Shown one piece after another: positions 55,258 through 64,000 of a stretch of DNA of 64,000 nt. Within the stretch, counting starts at the first letter, position 1, and each line of letters starts with the position of its first letter. Under the pieces are notes generated by a model that had not been told where the DNA came from, did no database searches, and saw nothing but the letters and a program-made list of their open reading frames with translations. A program made the translations under genes and the position numbers. Source of the DNA: Quadrisphaera sp. DSM 44207 (GTDB taxonomy: Bacteria; Actinomycetota; Actinomycetes; Actinomycetales; Quadrisphaeraceae); contig NZ_FNKA01000001.1 of NCBI RefSeq assembly GCF_900101335.1, forward strand, positions 1,116,001-1,180,000, given 5' to 3'.

Positions 55258-56037
55258 ATGGACGCCGCCGCCGACGCCCGGGCCCGGGGCCAGCAGGACC
55301 TCGCCGCCCTCCTGCTGCGCGGCCTGGACCGCTCCAGCCCCGTGCCGCTCTACCACCAGCTCGCCGAGCTGATCCGCGGGGCCGTCGACGACGGCGTCCT
55401 GCCGGCGGGCACGCGCCTGGAGAACGAGGTCGCCCTCGCCGACCGGCTGGGGCTCTCGCGCCCGACGATGCGCCGCGCCCTGCAGGAGCTCGTCGACCGG
55501 GGCCTGCTCGTGCGCCGCCGCGGCGTGGGCACCCAGGTGGTCCACCCCAAGGTCAGCCGCTCCATGGCGCTGACGAGCCTGCACGACGACCTCGCCGGGT
55601 CCGGGCAGGTGCCGAGCACCGAGGTCCTGGAGTACGCCCTGGGCCCCGGGCCGGCGGAGGTGACCGAGGCGCTGGGCCTGGAGCCGGGCGCCGAGGTCCT
55701 CACCCTGCGGCGGCTGCGGCGGGCCGGCGGCGAGCCGCTGGCGGTGATGACGAACTACCTGCCCGCCGCGCTGGCGCCCTCGCGCGAGCAGCTGGAGGTC
55801 GAGGGCCTCTACCAGTGCCTGCGCGACCGCGGCGTGCACCTGCGGGTGGCCCACCAGCGGGTGGGGGCCCGGCTGGCCACGGCCCCCGAGGCGAAGCTGC
55901 TCGAGGAGCGCCCCCGCTCACCGCTGGTGACGATGGTGCGCACCGCCTACGACGACGCCGGCCGCGCCGTCGAGCACGGCTCGCACGTCTACCGGGCCTC
56001 GCGCTACGCGGTGGAGAGCACGGTCGTCGACCGCTGA
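55258..56037 (+). CDS. GntR-family (HutC/UTRA) regulator of inositol genes
   Basis: A 259-residue regulator. Winged-helix part: VPLYHQLAELIRGAVDDGVL, ENEVALADRLGLSRPTMRRA and LVRRRGVGTQVV. UTRA effector domain: LTLRRLRRAGGEPLAVMTNY, LPAALAPS and VTMVRTAYDDAGRAVEHGSH. ATG start. Divergent from iolC across a strong palindrome, so it is the likely inositol-responsive repressor of the operon. Confidence 0.93.
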   Translation: MDAAADARARGQQDLAALLLRGLDRSSPVPLYHQLAELIRGAVDDGVLPAGTRLENEVALADRLGLSRPTMRRALQELVDRGLLVRRRGVGTQVVHPKVSRSMALTSLHDDLAGSGQVPSTEVLEYALGPGPAEVTEALGLEPGAEVLTLRRLRRAGGEPLAVMTNYLPAALAPSREQLEVEGLYQCLRDRGVHLRVAHQRVGARLATAPEAKLLEERPRSPLVTMVRTAYDDAGRAVEHGSHVYRASRYAVESTVVDR

Positions 56038-56065
56038 GCGCGGGCCCGGGGCGCTCGGGTGGTGC

Positions 56066-57169
56066 TCAGGCCGGGCCGAGCAGGACGTCGCGGACGACGC
56101 CGTCGAGCTGGGCGTCGGCGTCCAGGAACTGGTGCAGGGTGCGCACCGTGGCGCCGAAGCGCTCGAAGTCCTCCACGGCCAGGCCGTCCTCGTCGTAGGC
56201 CTTGGTGAACTCGGGCACCCGCGCGCGCAGGGTGTCGATGGCGCGCGGGTCGACGGGCCGCTCGATCGCGTGCGGGTCGACGGGGATGCGGTTCTCGTTG
56301 ATCCGCCGCTGCCAGTCGAAGGGCGGGGAGACGACGAGGTCGCCGCCGACGAGCTCGCTCCACTGCAGGTGGTTGCGGAAGGCGGCGGAGAGGATGCGCA
56401 CGCGGTACCCGCGCTCGGTGTAGATGGCGTGCGCCTTCTTCAGCGCGGCGACGCCGGCCCACTCGAAGTGCCCCGGCTCGATCAGCACGCGGTTCTTCGC
56501 GGCCCAGGCCTTCAGCCAGTCGTCGAGGCGGCCGCCCATGATCGTGCAGACGGACCCGAAGTCGCCCACGGGCAGGCCCTCGGCCTCGCGGCGGGCGAAG
56601 CCGCGCTCGATCGCCTCGGCGACGGCGACGGCCTGGGCGACGGTGAAGGAGACCGTGGCGTTGATGCTCACGCCGCGGTAGGTGGCCTCCTCGATCGCCG
56701 CGATGCCCGTCCTCGTCGCGGGGATCTTGACGATGATGTTCGGCGCGAGCCGGGAGAAGCGCACCGCCTGCTCCACGAGGGCGTCGGCGTCGCGGTGCAG
56801 GCGCGGGTCGGTCTGCACCGACAGGCGCCCGTTGACGCCGCCGTGCTCGGCGAAGGCGGGCTCCAGGAGCTCGGCGGCCTCCACGGACAGCTCCTCGACG
56901 ACCCTCCACCCCAGCTCCGACTCACCGGCCGTGGGGTGCTCCTCGGCGAGCTCGCGGATGCGCGGCACCCAGCGGTCGAGGTGGTTCTTGATCACCGTGA
57001 GGGCGATGACGGGGTTGCACGTGGCCCCCACCGCGCCCCAGGAGATGGCCTGGGTGAGCTCGTCCAGGTCCGCGGAGTCGTTCCACAGGGACGTGGGCGT
57101 GGTCTCGGCCGCGATGCGCAGCGGCAGCTGGGAGGCCTGCGCGGTGGGCGGCTCAACGGTCAGCGTCAT
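56066..57169 (-). CDS. Transaldolase-family protein
   Basis: A 367-residue TIM barrel of the transaldolase family. ISWGAVGATCNPVIALTVIK near the start, then GRLSVQTDPRLHRDADALVE and the Schiff-base Lys148 in APNIIVKIPATRTGIAAIEE; GVSINATVSFTVAQAVAVAE and FGSVCTIMGGRLDDWLKAWA follow. Longer than classical transaldolase B and frequently found within actinobacterial sugar or inositol regions. The exact aldol reaction is unknown. Divergent from the MFS transporter gene. Confidence 0.9.
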   Translation of the reverse strand: MTLTVEPPTAQASQLPLRIAAETTPTSLWNDSADLDELTQAISWGAVGATCNPVIALTVIKNHLDRWVPRIRELAEEHPTAGESELGWRVVEELSVEAAELLEPAFAEHGGVNGRLSVQTDPRLHRDADALVEQAVRFSRLAPNIIVKIPATRTGIAAIEEATYRGVSINATVSFTVAQAVAVAEAIERGFARREAEGLPVGDFGSVCTIMGGRLDDWLKAWAAKNRVLIEPGHFEWAGVAALKKAHAIYTERGYRVRILSAAFRNHLQWSELVGGDLVVSPPFDWQRRINENRIPVDPHAIERPVDPRAIDTLRARVPEFTKAYDEDGLAVEDFERFGATVRTLHQFLDADAQLDGVVRDVLLGPA

Positions 57170-57224
57170 CGTCTCTCCTCGGGGTCTGCGTCGACGTCCG
57201 CGCCGGCCGAGCGGCGCTGCCCGC

Positions 57225-57351
57225 GCTCCATGATGGAGCCAGGTGCATATGTCCTGTCAACCGCGGCGGACGACTGGCTGCGTGCAGGACGGCGCGAGCC
57301 CGGCGGCCCCGCCATCCGGCGCCCTGGTATTGAGCTGTTGACCTGACAAAG
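57225..57351. promoter_or_regulatory. Operator-like elements between transaldolase and iolT-like genes
   Basis: Within the 294-base divergent spacer: palindrome GCTCCAT-G-ATGGAGC (57225-57239); TGTCCTGTCAA (57250-57260), whose complement starts with TTGACAGGACA and gives a minus-strand -35 box; and GTTGACCTGACAAAG (57337-57351), which shares the right arm of the palindrome at 55178-55193 and contains a plus-strand TTGACC. These make it likely that the same GntR protein controls both genes. Confidence 0.5.
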
Positions 57352-57463
57352 TGACGGCTCGTGCGGTCGGGACGACGGTCGACGGCGAGGCACCCGGCCC
57401 GCACCGGACCGCCACCCCCGGACGAGGGCGGGCGAGACCGCCCCGGGCGCGAAGGAGCTCCCC

Positions 57464-58903
57464 GTGTCATCACCGGTCCCGACCACCCGCGCCCCGAGCG
57501 CGGGGCACCGCAGGTTCCTCGTCAGGCTGACCGTGATCTCGACCCTCGGCGGCCTGCTGTTCGGCTACGACACCGGCGTCATCGCCGGGGCGCTGCTCAC
57601 CATGCCCGAGGACCTCGGGCTCACCACCTTCCAGACGGCCACCGTGGTCACGGTCCTGCTGCTGCCCGGCGCCGCGCTGGGCGCGCTGCTCGCCGGACGG
57701 ATCGCGGACCGCCTGGGGCGCCGCTCCACGCTGATCATCTGCGGCGCCGTCTTCCTCGTCGGGGCGCTGGGGTGCGCCCTGTCGCCGGGCTTCCTCTCCC
57801 TGGTCGCCTTCCGGTTCCTCCTGGGCCTCGGCGTCGGGGCGGCGGCGGTGATCTGCCCGGTGTACCTCGCGGAGATGGCGCCGAAGGACGCGCGCGCCCG
57901 CATGGTGACCATCAACGAGCTGATGATCGTCACGGGTCAGCTGCTGGCCTTCGCCGTCAACGCCCTGATCGGCGCCACCGTCGAGGGGCAGGGCGTCTGG
58001 CGCGTCATGCTCGGCGTCGCGGCGATCCCCGCCGTCGGCCTGCTCATCGGCATGTTCCTGCTGCCGGAGTCCCCGCGCTGGCTCTCCCTCGAGGGGCGCA
58101 CCGACGAGGCCCGCACCGTCCTGCACCGCTGCCGCACGGTCGAGCAGGCGGACCGCGAGCTCGCCGAGGTGAAGCACCTGGCCGACGAGGACCGCGGCGC
58201 CTCGCGCGCCTCGGTCCGCCAGGTGCTGCGCGCCAACCCGTGGATGCGCCGCCTGCTGTGGATCGGCGCCGGCCTGGCGACCGTGCAGCAGGCCACCGAC
58301 ATCAACACGGTGAACTACTACGGCACGACGATCCTCGAGGGCAGCGGCCTGGGCGACCAGGCGGCCCTGGTCTCCACCATCGCCATCGGCGCGACCTCGG
58401 TCACCATGACGATCCTCGGCATCTGGCTGCTGGGCTTCGTCAGCCGCCGCAAGATGCTCCTGACCGGCTTCGTCGGCGTGGCCGCCTCCCAGGCGGTGCT
58501 CGCCGCGGTGTTCCTGCTGCCGCAGTCGACCTTCCGCAGCTACACCATCCTCGGCGCCATGATCGTCTTCGTCGCCTTCGTCCAGTGCTTCATCGGCACC
58601 GGCATCTGGCTGGTGCTGGCGGAGATCTTCCCGCTGGCGATCCGCGGCTTCGCGATGGGCCTGTCGGTCTTCGTCCTGTGGACGGTCAACGGCCTGATCT
58701 CCTTCGCGTTCCCCCCGACCGCCGCCACCCTCGGCTCCACGGCCACCTTCGGCCTCTTCGTGCTCATCAACACCGCCTCGATCGTCTTCATCAGCAGGTT
58801 CGCGCCCGAGACCAAGGGCCACAGCCTCGAGAGCCTCGAGGAGCACCTGAAGACCCCGCCCGGCGGCATCCCGGCCGTCGCCGGCGGCGCCCGCGCCGCC
58901 TGA
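57464..58903 (+). CDS. iolT: MFS sugar/inositol transporter (IolT-like)
   Basis: A 479-residue 12-helix symporter of the sugar porter family. Signatures: STLGGLLFGYDTGVIAGALL, the loop RIADRLGRRS, LLPESPRWLSLEGRTDEAR after helix 6, QQATDINTVNYYGTTILEGS at helix 7, and FAPETKGHSLESLEEHL at the end. GTG start with GGAG. Placed directly after the inositol genes with related operator half-sites, it probably imports myo-inositol by proton symport. Confidence 0.92.
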   Translation: MSSPVPTTRAPSAGHRRFLVRLTVISTLGGLLFGYDTGVIAGALLTMPEDLGLTTFQTATVVTVLLLPGAALGALLAGRIADRLGRRSTLIICGAVFLVGALGCALSPGFLSLVAFRFLLGLGVGAAAVICPVYLAEMAPKDARARMVTINELMIVTGQLLAFAVNALIGATVEGQGVWRVMLGVAAIPAVGLLIGMFLLPESPRWLSLEGRTDEARTVLHRCRTVEQADRELAEVKHLADEDRGASRASVRQVLRANPWMRRLLWIGAGLATVQQATDINTVNYYGTTILEGSGLGDQAALVSTIAIGATSVTMTILGIWLLGFVSRRKMLLTGFVGVAASQAVLAAVFLLPQSTFRSYTILGAMIVFVAFVQCFIGTGIWLVLAEIFPLAIRGFAMGLSVFVLWTVNGLISFAFPPTAATLGSTATFGLFVLINTASIVFISRFAPETKGHSLESLEEHLKTPPGGIPAVAGGARAA

Positions 58904-58933
58904 GCCCCACCGCGCTCACCGCTGGGCCCGGCC

Positions 58934-58950
58934 CCCGTCGTCACGACGGG
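58934..58950. terminator. Small hairpin between convergent iolT-like gene and serS
   Basis: CCCGTCG-TCA-CGACGGG, a 7-bp stem with a 3-base loop, lies in the 77-base gap between the two stop codons. Confidence 0.5.
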
Positions 58951-58980
58951 CAGCCGCGGCGGGGTGCGCCTGCGTCGAGC

Positions 58981-60246
58981 TCACCCAGCCGGGGTGAGCA
59001 CCTCCAGGCCCCCCATCAGGGGGCGCAGCGCGGACGGCACGAGCACGGACCCGTCGGCCTGCTGGTGGTTCTCGAGGATCGCCACCAGCCAGCGGGTGGT
59101 CGCCAGGGTGCCGTTCAGGGTCGCCACCGGCCGGTTCGCGCCGTCCGGGCCCTTCTCGCGCACCCCGAGCCGGCGCGCCTGGAAGGTGGTGCAGTTCGAC
59201 GTCGAGGTCAGCTCGCGGTAGCGCTGCTGGGAGGGCAGCCACGCCTCGCAGTCGTACTTGCGCGCCGCGGAGGAGCCGAGGTCGCCGGCCGCGACGTCGA
59301 TCACCCGGTAGGGCACCTCGACGGCGGCGAGCAGCTCCTCCTCCCAGCCGAGCAGGCGCTCGTGCTCGGCCGCGGCGTCCTCGACGCGGCAGTAGGAGAA
59401 CATCTCCACCTTGTGGAACTGGTGCACGCGGACGATCCCGCGCACGTCCCGCCCGTAGGAGCCGGCCTCGCGCCGGTAGCAGGCCGACCAGCCGGCGTAG
59501 CGCAGCGGCCCGCTCGAGAGGTCGAGCACCTCGCCCGCGTGGTAGCCGGCCAGCGGCACCTCGGAGGTGCCGACGAGGTAGAGGTCGTCGGCCTCGAGCC
59601 GGTAGACCTCGTCGGCGTGCGCGCCGAGGAAGCCGGTGCCCGCCATCACCTCCGGCTTGACGAGCGTGGGCGTGATCATCGGGGTGAAGCCGTGGGCGAG
59701 GGCGCGCTCGACCGCGAGGTTGAGCAGCGCCAGCTCCAGGCGGGCGCCGACGCCGGTGAGGAAGTAGAAGCGCGAGCCGGAGACCTTCGCGCCGCGCTCG
59801 GTGTCGAGCGCGCGCAGCGACTCCCCGAGCTCGAGGTGGTCGCGGACGGGGAAGTCGAAGGACGGCGGGGCGCCGACCTCGCGCAGGACGGCGTAGTCGT
59901 CCTCCCCGCCGGCGGGCACGCCCGGCTCGACGACGTTCGGGATGGAGCGCAGCAGCTCCTCGTAGGCGCCGCCCAGCTCCTCGGCCCGCGCGGCGGCGGC
60001 CCTCGCGTCGTCCGCCAGCTGCCTCGCGCGGGCGAGCAGGGCCTGCTTGTCCTCGCCCTGCGCCGACGCGACGCGCTTGCCGAGGGCCTTCTGCTCCGCG
60101 CGCAGCGACTCCGAGCGCGTCATGGCCGCCCGGCGCTCGGCGTCCGCGGACAGCGCCGCGTCCACGACCCCCTCGTCCGCCCCGCGGGCGCGCTGGCTGG
60201 CGCGCACCGCCCCCGGGTCCTCCCGCAGCAGCCGCACGTCGATCAC
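58981..60246 (-). CDS. serS: Seryl-tRNA synthetase
   Basis: Charges tRNA-Ser with serine. 421 residues. It has an N-terminal antiparallel coiled coil ([20 protein letters not shown] to about residue 110) that grips the long variable arm of tRNA-Ser, then the class II catalytic core: motif 2 in [18 protein letters not shown], serine-site [17 protein letters not shown], and motif 3 in [23 protein letters not shown] start with the canonical [11 protein letters not shown] beginning. Single-gene unit. Confidence 0.98.
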   Translation of the reverse strand: MIDVRLLREDPGAVRASQRARGADEGVVDAALSADAERRAAMTRSESLRAEQKALGKRVASAQGEDKQALLARARQLADDARAAAARAEELGGAYEELLRSIPNVVEPGVPAGGEDDYAVLREVGAPPSFDFPVRDHLELGESLRALDTERGAKVSGSRFYFLTGVGARLELALLNLAVERALAHGFTPMITPTLVKPEVMAGTGFLGAHADEVYRLEADDLYLVGTSEVPLAGYHAGEVLDLSSGPLRYAGWSACYRREAGSYGRDVRGIVRVHQFHKVEMFSYCRVEDAAAEHERLLGWEEELLAAVEVPYRVIDVAAGDLGSSAARKYDCEAWLPSQQRYRELTSTSNCTTFQARRLGVREKGPDGANRPVATLNGTLATTRWLVAILENHQQADGSVLVPSALRPLMGGLEVLTPAG

Positions 60247-60304
60247 GAGCGGCCAGCCTAGCCCGCGGGTGCCCGCGGCGGGCCGCGCCGTTAGCGTTCC
60301 GCCG

Positions 60305-61432
60305 GTGACCCGCCTGGAGCTGACGCTGTGGTCGAGCGCGCTCGCCGTGGTCGTCCTCGTCATCGCCGTCGTCGCCGTCCAGAGCCTGCACCGGCGCCGG
60401 ACGGCGCCCCAGGAGGTCCCCGTGCCCGAGCCCGCTCCCGAACCGACGCCCGCGGCGCCCGCGCCGCGCGAGCCCCTGGCGGCGGTCGTGGTCAACCCCA
60501 GCAAGTTCGAGGACGTCGGGCCCCTGCGCGCCGCCGCCACCCGCGTCTGCGCCGACCTGGGGTGGGCGGAGCCGCTGTGGCTGGAGACGACCGCCGAGGA
60601 CCCGGGGGTGGGCCAGACGAAGGAGGCCCTGGACGCCGGCGCCGACGTCGTCGTCGCCTGCGGGGGCGACGGCACCGTGCGCTGCGTCGGCGAGGCGCTG
60701 GCGGGCACCGGCACCCCGATGGGGCTGGCGCCCGCCGGCACCGGCAACCTGCTGGCCCGCAACCTGGACGTCGTCACCCCCCGCGGCGCCGAGCTGTCCC
60801 CCGACGACGTCGATGCGGCGATGCGCGTGGCGCTGACGGGCCAGGACCGGCCCGTCGACGTCGGCTGGATCACCGTCGTCGGCCCCGGCGGCGACGAGCA
60901 CACCGCCCCCGACGAGCAGGCGTTCCTCGTCATGGCGGGCATGGGCTTCGACGCCGCGATCATGGCCAACGCGCCCGAGGCCCTCAAGGCGCGCGTCGGG
61001 CCGATCGCCTACGTGGTCTCAGGCCTGCAGCAGCTGAAGGGCAAGCGGGCTCGGGTGACGATCGACGTGGACGGCGCCCGCCACGAGCGCCGGGTGCGCA
61101 CCGTCGTGGTCGGCAACGTCGGCAAGCTGCAGGGCGGCCTGGCGCTGCTGCCGGACGCCGAGGTCGACGACGGCCGCCTGGACGTGGTGGCGATCGGGCC
61201 GCGCAACCTGGCCGAGTGGGCCGGGGTGACCGGCCGGGTGCTGACCGGCCGCGGGCGCGGCGCGGACCGCATCCACCACTGGAGCGGCAAGGGCATCGCC
61301 CTGCGCGCCGACACCCCCCAGCCCGCGCAGCTGGACGGCGACCCCGTCGGCGACGCCGTGGAGCTGCGGATGCGCGTGGACGAGCACGCCCTGCTGGTGC
61401 GCGTGGCCCCCGGGGTGGGCGCCAAGCCCTGA
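60305..61432 (+). CDS. Diacylglycerol kinase-like lipid kinase
   Basis: A 375-residue DAGK-catalytic-domain protein. An N-terminal membrane helix ([20 protein letters not shown]) and a Pro-rich tether precede the kinase: [14 protein letters not shown], the nucleotide loop [20 protein letters not shown], and [20 protein letters not shown]. The second half ([20 protein letters not shown], then [20 protein letters not shown]) is also complete. Such proteins phosphorylate diacylglycerol, sphingoid bases or glycosylated lipids at the membrane. GTG start; divergent from serS. Confidence 0.93.
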   Translation: MTRLELTLWSSALAVVVLVIAVVAVQSLHRRRTAPQEVPVPEPAPEPTPAAPAPREPLAAVVVNPSKFEDVGPLRAAATRVCADLGWAEPLWLETTAEDPGVGQTKEALDAGADVVVACGGDGTVRCVGEALAGTGTPMGLAPAGTGNLLARNLDVVTPRGAELSPDDVDAAMRVALTGQDRPVDVGWITVVGPGGDEHTAPDEQAFLVMAGMGFDAAIMANAPEALKARVGPIAYVVSGLQQLKGKRARVTIDVDGARHERRVRTVVVGNVGKLQGGLALLPDAEVDDGRLDVVAIGPRNLAEWAGVTGRVLTGRGRGADRIHHWSGKGIALRADTPQPAQLDGDPVGDAVELRMRVDEHALLVRVAPGVGAKP

Positions 61433-61496
61433 GCCGACCGGGGTGGGGCCGCGCGGTGCTGTTGACCCACCGGGCGGCCGCCACCAGCCTGGCCCC

Positions 61497-62177
61497 GTGG
61501 AGCACCCGTCGCACCCCGCGCCGACCCCGTCCGCGGCGAGCCCGTCGTCCCGCGGGCCAGTCGTGGCGGTGCTGCTGGTGCTGGGCGGGCTAGCGCTGCT
61601 GGTGGTGCCGCTCGGGGGCTTCCTGCTCGCCGGTGCCGGCGCGGTCGTCGGCCTGCACGCGGCCCGGCACGGCGACCGGCAGGCGTTCTGGGGCTCGGCA
61701 TGCCTGCTGGGCGCCGTGGTGGGCCTGCCCGCAGCGGCGGTCCTGGCGGTGCTGTCCGTCTCTGGAGATCCCGTCTCGGGTGATCCCGCGGTCTCCGGCC
61801 AGCGCCCGGACCTCGTCCTGGCGTCGCGCGTCGTGGGGTGGACGGCGCTCGGTGCCCTGGTGGCCGGCCTGGTGCTGCTGACGGCGGCGTGGGCGCGCGC
61901 CAGCGGGCAGCAGCGCGGCGCCTGGACGGCGGGCGCAGGGGCCGTCGTCCTCGTCCTCGCCGCCGCCACGGTGTGGGTGACGTGGGGGATGGGCTTCGAC
62001 CTGGCCGACGCCGGCCGCTCCACGGCGCACCTGGACGCCGTGATGGTCCCCGCCGCCTGGACCGCGCTGGCGGCCCTGGTCGTGACGGTGGCCGCGGGCG
62101 CGGTGACGGCCGTGCGCTCCTCGCGCACCCGGCCCGCCGCGCCGGGGGCGCCGCCGTCCGCCACGCTGGGGTCGTGA
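61497..62177 (+). CDS. Hypothetical membrane protein
   Basis: A 226-residue protein with four likely helices: VVAVLLVLGGLALLVVPLGG (with the next segment), FWGSACLLGAVVGLPAAAVL, VVGWTALGALVAGLVLLTAA and AWTALAALVVTVAAGAVTAV, plus one near VVLVLAAATVWVTWGMGF. No family recognised. It is coupled to the next gene by a GTGA overlap. Function unknown. Confidence 0.75.
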   Translation: MEHPSHPAPTPSAASPSSRGPVVAVLLVLGGLALLVVPLGGFLLAGAGAVVGLHAARHGDRQAFWGSACLLGAVVGLPAAAVLAVLSVSGDPVSGDPAVSGQRPDLVLASRVVGWTALGALVAGLVLLTAAWARASGQQRGAWTAGAGAVVLVLAAATVWVTWGMGFDLADAGRSTAHLDAVMVPAAWTALAALVVTVAAGAVTAVRSSRTRPAAPGAPPSATLGS

Positions 62178-62530
62178 GCGAGCCGCTGGACTACGAGCCC
62201 TCCCTGTACCGGGTCACCGTCGTGGTCGACCTGGACGACCCCGCCGCCGACGGCCTCGAGGGCGCCGTCGCGGCGGCGCTGCCGCTGGACCTCGTGCCGG
62301 CCATGGCCGACGAGCAGGCGCGGGAGGACGCCGCCACCCTCAGCACCGACCGCAGGGCGCTCGACGTCGTGGTGCTCGCCGAGGGCGGCACGCCGGCCGA
62401 GGCCGAGCGCACCGGCGTGGCCGCCGTGGAGGCGGCCCTGCGCGGGGCGGGGCTCGGGCCGAGCACGGCGCGGCCGGGGCAGGCGCGCGTGGAGGACGCC
62501 TACGAGCCGGGAGCGCCCGCCGCCCGCTGA
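62174..62530 (+). CDS. Hypothetical protein coupled to the membrane protein
   Basis: A 118-residue acidic protein: LDYEPSLYRVTVVVDLDDPA, EGAVAAALPLDLVPAMADEQ, ALDVVVLAEGGTPAEAERTG. Alternating beta/alpha pattern suggests a small ferredoxin-like fold. No family recognised. It overlaps the preceding stop by four bases and precedes the YcaO gene by 52 bases. Confidence 0.7.
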   Translation: MSEPLDYEPSLYRVTVVVDLDDPAADGLEGAVAAALPLDLVPAMADEQAREDAATLSTDRRALDVVVLAEGGTPAEAERTGVAAVEAALRGAGLGPSTARPGQARVEDAYEPGAPAAR

Positions 62531-62552
62531 GGCGCTCCGCACCCGCCCGCCG

Positions 62553-62586
62553 TCCCGGAGGTCCCGTGATCCCGGAGGTCCCGTGA
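62553..62586 (+). repeat. 17-bp tandem duplication of the ribosome site and start of the YcaO gene
   Basis: TCCCGGAGGTCCCGTGA occurs twice in a row (62553-62569 and 62570-62586). Each copy holds GGAGG and a GTG. The first GTG (62566) opens a six-codon frame (Val-Ile-Pro-Glu-Val-Pro) whose TGA (62584-62586) overlaps the GTG start of the YcaO gene. Confidence 0.9.
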
Positions 62587-64000
62587 GCCGCAGCCCCGCC
62601 GACGTCTACCGCGAGCACCTGCCCCCCGGTCGGGGAGAGGAGTTCGCCCTCGACGGGCTCGACCGCGTCGGCGTGCCGGTGCACGCGGTGCGCCTGATCG
62701 GCGCCGGCGGGCTGGGCGGGGCGGGCATCGGCTACGGCGCGACGCGCGAGGACGCGCGCACCGGTGCCCACGGCGAGCTGGCGGAGGCCGTGCTGCCGAA
62801 GGCGGGCGCCGCCGGGCGCGAGCGGCCGACCGCCTCGTACGCGCAGATGGCGCGCCGCGAGGGCGCCGACCGCGTCGCCGACCCCGTCTCGCTCGTCCTC
62901 GAGGCGGGGTCGGACTACGACGCCGACCGGCCGCTGCAGTGGCTGGCGACCACCCGGCTCTCCGACGGCGAGACGGTGTGGGCGCCGGCGGAGCTGGTCG
63001 CCTCCGACGAGGCGGAGCTGCCCGGTGGCCCACCGCCCGGCGGCTGGCTGACGACGCCGGTCACGAACGGGCAGGGCGCGGGGCTGTCCCGGGCCCAGGC
63101 GCTCTCGCACGCGCTGCTGGAGGTGCTGCAGCGCGACGGCGACGGGCTGTCGTTCCGGGCGATGGGCACCGGGGTCGTGGTCGACCTCGCCGGCCTGGAC
63201 GACCCCGTCGCCCTCGACGTGCTGGCCAGGCTGGAGGCGGCCGACGTCGAGCCGGTCGTCAAGCTCGCCTCGACCGCCTTCGGCGTCCCCGTCGTCTACT
63301 GCGTCGGGGCCGGGCGCGGCAGCGCCGACGACGCGCTGCCCGTCGTGCTCGGCGCCTGCGGGGAGGCGGCCCACCCGGACGCCGTGCGCGCGGTGCGCAA
63401 GGCGCTGCTGGAGTTCGCCGCCGCCCGCGCGCGCCTGGCCTTCATGCACGGCCCCCTGGCCGCGGTGCGGCGCGTGGCGCCGCCGGACTACGTGGAGCGG
63501 GTCGTGGCCGCCGGCCCGGGCGTGCAGGAGCCGCGGGCCCTGGCGGAGATGCTCGCCTGGACCTCCCGCTCCGCGGCCGAGGTGCGCGCGCTGCTGGAGC
63601 CCGTGGTGCTCTCGCGCCGCAGCAGCACGGCCCTGGCGGACCTGCCCTCCACCCCCGCGGACGGCGGCCCGCAGGAGCTGCTCGACGACGTCGCCGGCCG
63701 GCTGCGGGCGGCCGGGACGGACGTGCTGGTCGCCGAGGTCCGCTCGGGCCCGGTGTCCGTGGTCAAGGCGCTCGTGCCCGGGCTGGAGGTGGAGACGATG
63801 AGCTACGGGCGCATCGGCGAGCGCGGCGTGCGCGCGCTGCTCGAGCGCCCCCCGGGGCAGGGCCGGGAGCTGGTCGCGGTCGGGCGGCGGCCGGACGGGC
63901 TGGGCTGGGCCCGGGTGCACCTGACCGCCGAGGCGCTCGAGCGCCTCGGCGGGCCGGCCTGGCTGGACCGCGACGGCGTCGCCGCTCGCGTCGGCCGGCT
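62583..64000 (+). CDS. YcaO-domain protein (3' end beyond window)
   Basis: At least 472 residues, open to the window end. The N-terminal part (VPVHAVRLIGAGGLGGAGIG) is followed by a YcaO ATP-binding block, NGQGAGLSRAQALSHALLEV and LQRDGDGLSFRAM, where Gln stands in the place often held by Glu. Later: VVKLASTAFGVPVVYCVGAG, AHPDAVRAVRKALLEFAAAR and KALVPGLEVETMSYGRIGER. YcaO proteins activate amide backbones with ATP, in azoline-forming or thioamide RiPP pathways, or have other roles. A precursor peptide or partner protein is not visible in the window. Confidence 0.85.
   Translation, partial: MSRSPADVYREHLPPGRGEEFALDGLDRVGVPVHAVRLIGAGGLGGAGIGYGATREDARTGAHGELAEAVLPKAGAAGRERPTASYAQMARREGADRVADPVSLVLEAGSDYDADRPLQWLATTRLSDGETVWAPAELVASDEAELPGGPPPGGWLTTPVTNGQGAGLSRAQALSHALLEVLQRDGDGLSFRAMGTGVVVDLAGLDDPVALDVLARLEAADVEPVVKLASTAFGVPVVYCVGAGRGSADDALPVVLGACGEAAHPDAVRAVRKALLEFAAARARLAFMHGPLAAVRRVAPPDYVERVVAAGPGVQEPRALAEMLAWTSRSAAEVRALLEPVVLSRRSSTALADLPSTPADGGPQELLDDVAGRLRAAGTDVLVAEVRSGPVSVVKALVPGLEVETMSYGRIGERGVRALLERPPGQGRELVAVGRRPDGLGWARVHLTAEALERLGGPAWLDRDGVAARVGR

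Overview
This is about 64 kb of very GC-rich DNA with dense, often overlapping genes, many GTG starts, and GC-biased third codon positions. It reads as a chromosome segment from a motile high-GC actinobacterium. A chemotaxis operon, a Bpa-type proteasome activator, a PAC2 protein, the serine tRNA and serS, and a complete inositol pathway together fit a Kineococcus-like (Kineosporiales) organism. That placement is an inference from gene content and style, not from a marker gene.

Left part (1-14.3 kb). A chemotaxis operon (mcp-cheA-cheW, minus strand) opens the window and is preceded by a sigma-28-type promoter candidate. It is followed by a frameshifted MFS remnant, a coupled two-gene module resembling a toxin-antitoxin pair, tRNA-Ser(UGA), a PAC2 protein, a LuxR-type regulator, cysE, a mobA-like gene, a quinone oxidoreductase and the proteasome activator bpa. 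Next come an orphan Phd antitoxin beside a wrecked vapC, and two HAD phosphatases.

Polyol and oxidoreductase block (14.3-24.3 kb). Mannitol-type dehydrogenase, a LacI regulator and a three-gene polyol ABC importer (no ATPase gene) run in one direction. They are followed by a Gfo/Idh/MocA and TIM-barrel sugar module with a UspA protein.

Middle accessory region (24.4-39 kb). It holds a short UvrA-like ABC protein, a LysE exporter, a TrxR-like flavoprotein coupled to a His-rich methyltransferase, and a TetR/NmrA divergon around a perfect 32-bp palindrome. An orphan histidine kinase lacks the N-box Asn. A decay patch follows: truncated serine hydrolase, MFS gene with an in-frame stop, SDR remnant. 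A TetR-beta-lactamase pair, a zinc alcohol dehydrogenase and an XRE regulator complete the region.

Inositol region (39-58.9 kb). Every step of myo-inositol catabolism is encoded: iolG, iolE, iolD, iolB, iolC, an aldolase and mmsA/iolA, plus iolH. Uptake is by an ABC system and an MFS transporter (IolT-like), and regulators of the LacI and GntR families are present. The main operon runs iolC-aldolase-iolB-iolD-mmsA-iolG with overlapping or tight junctions. A palindrome of the form TTTGTC-CT-GACAAA sits between iolC and gntR, and looser versions occur near the transaldolase/iolT divergon and upstream of the Gfo/Idh gene at 24 kb, suggesting one regulon.

Right end (59-64 kb). serS, a diacylglycerol-kinase-like lipid kinase, two small coupled unknown genes and a YcaO-domain gene cut by the window end. 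No CRISPR array, rRNA, insertion sequence or phage region was seen. No gene-free stretch exceeds 300 bases; the longest (43956-44250 and 57170-57463) carry palindromes listed below.
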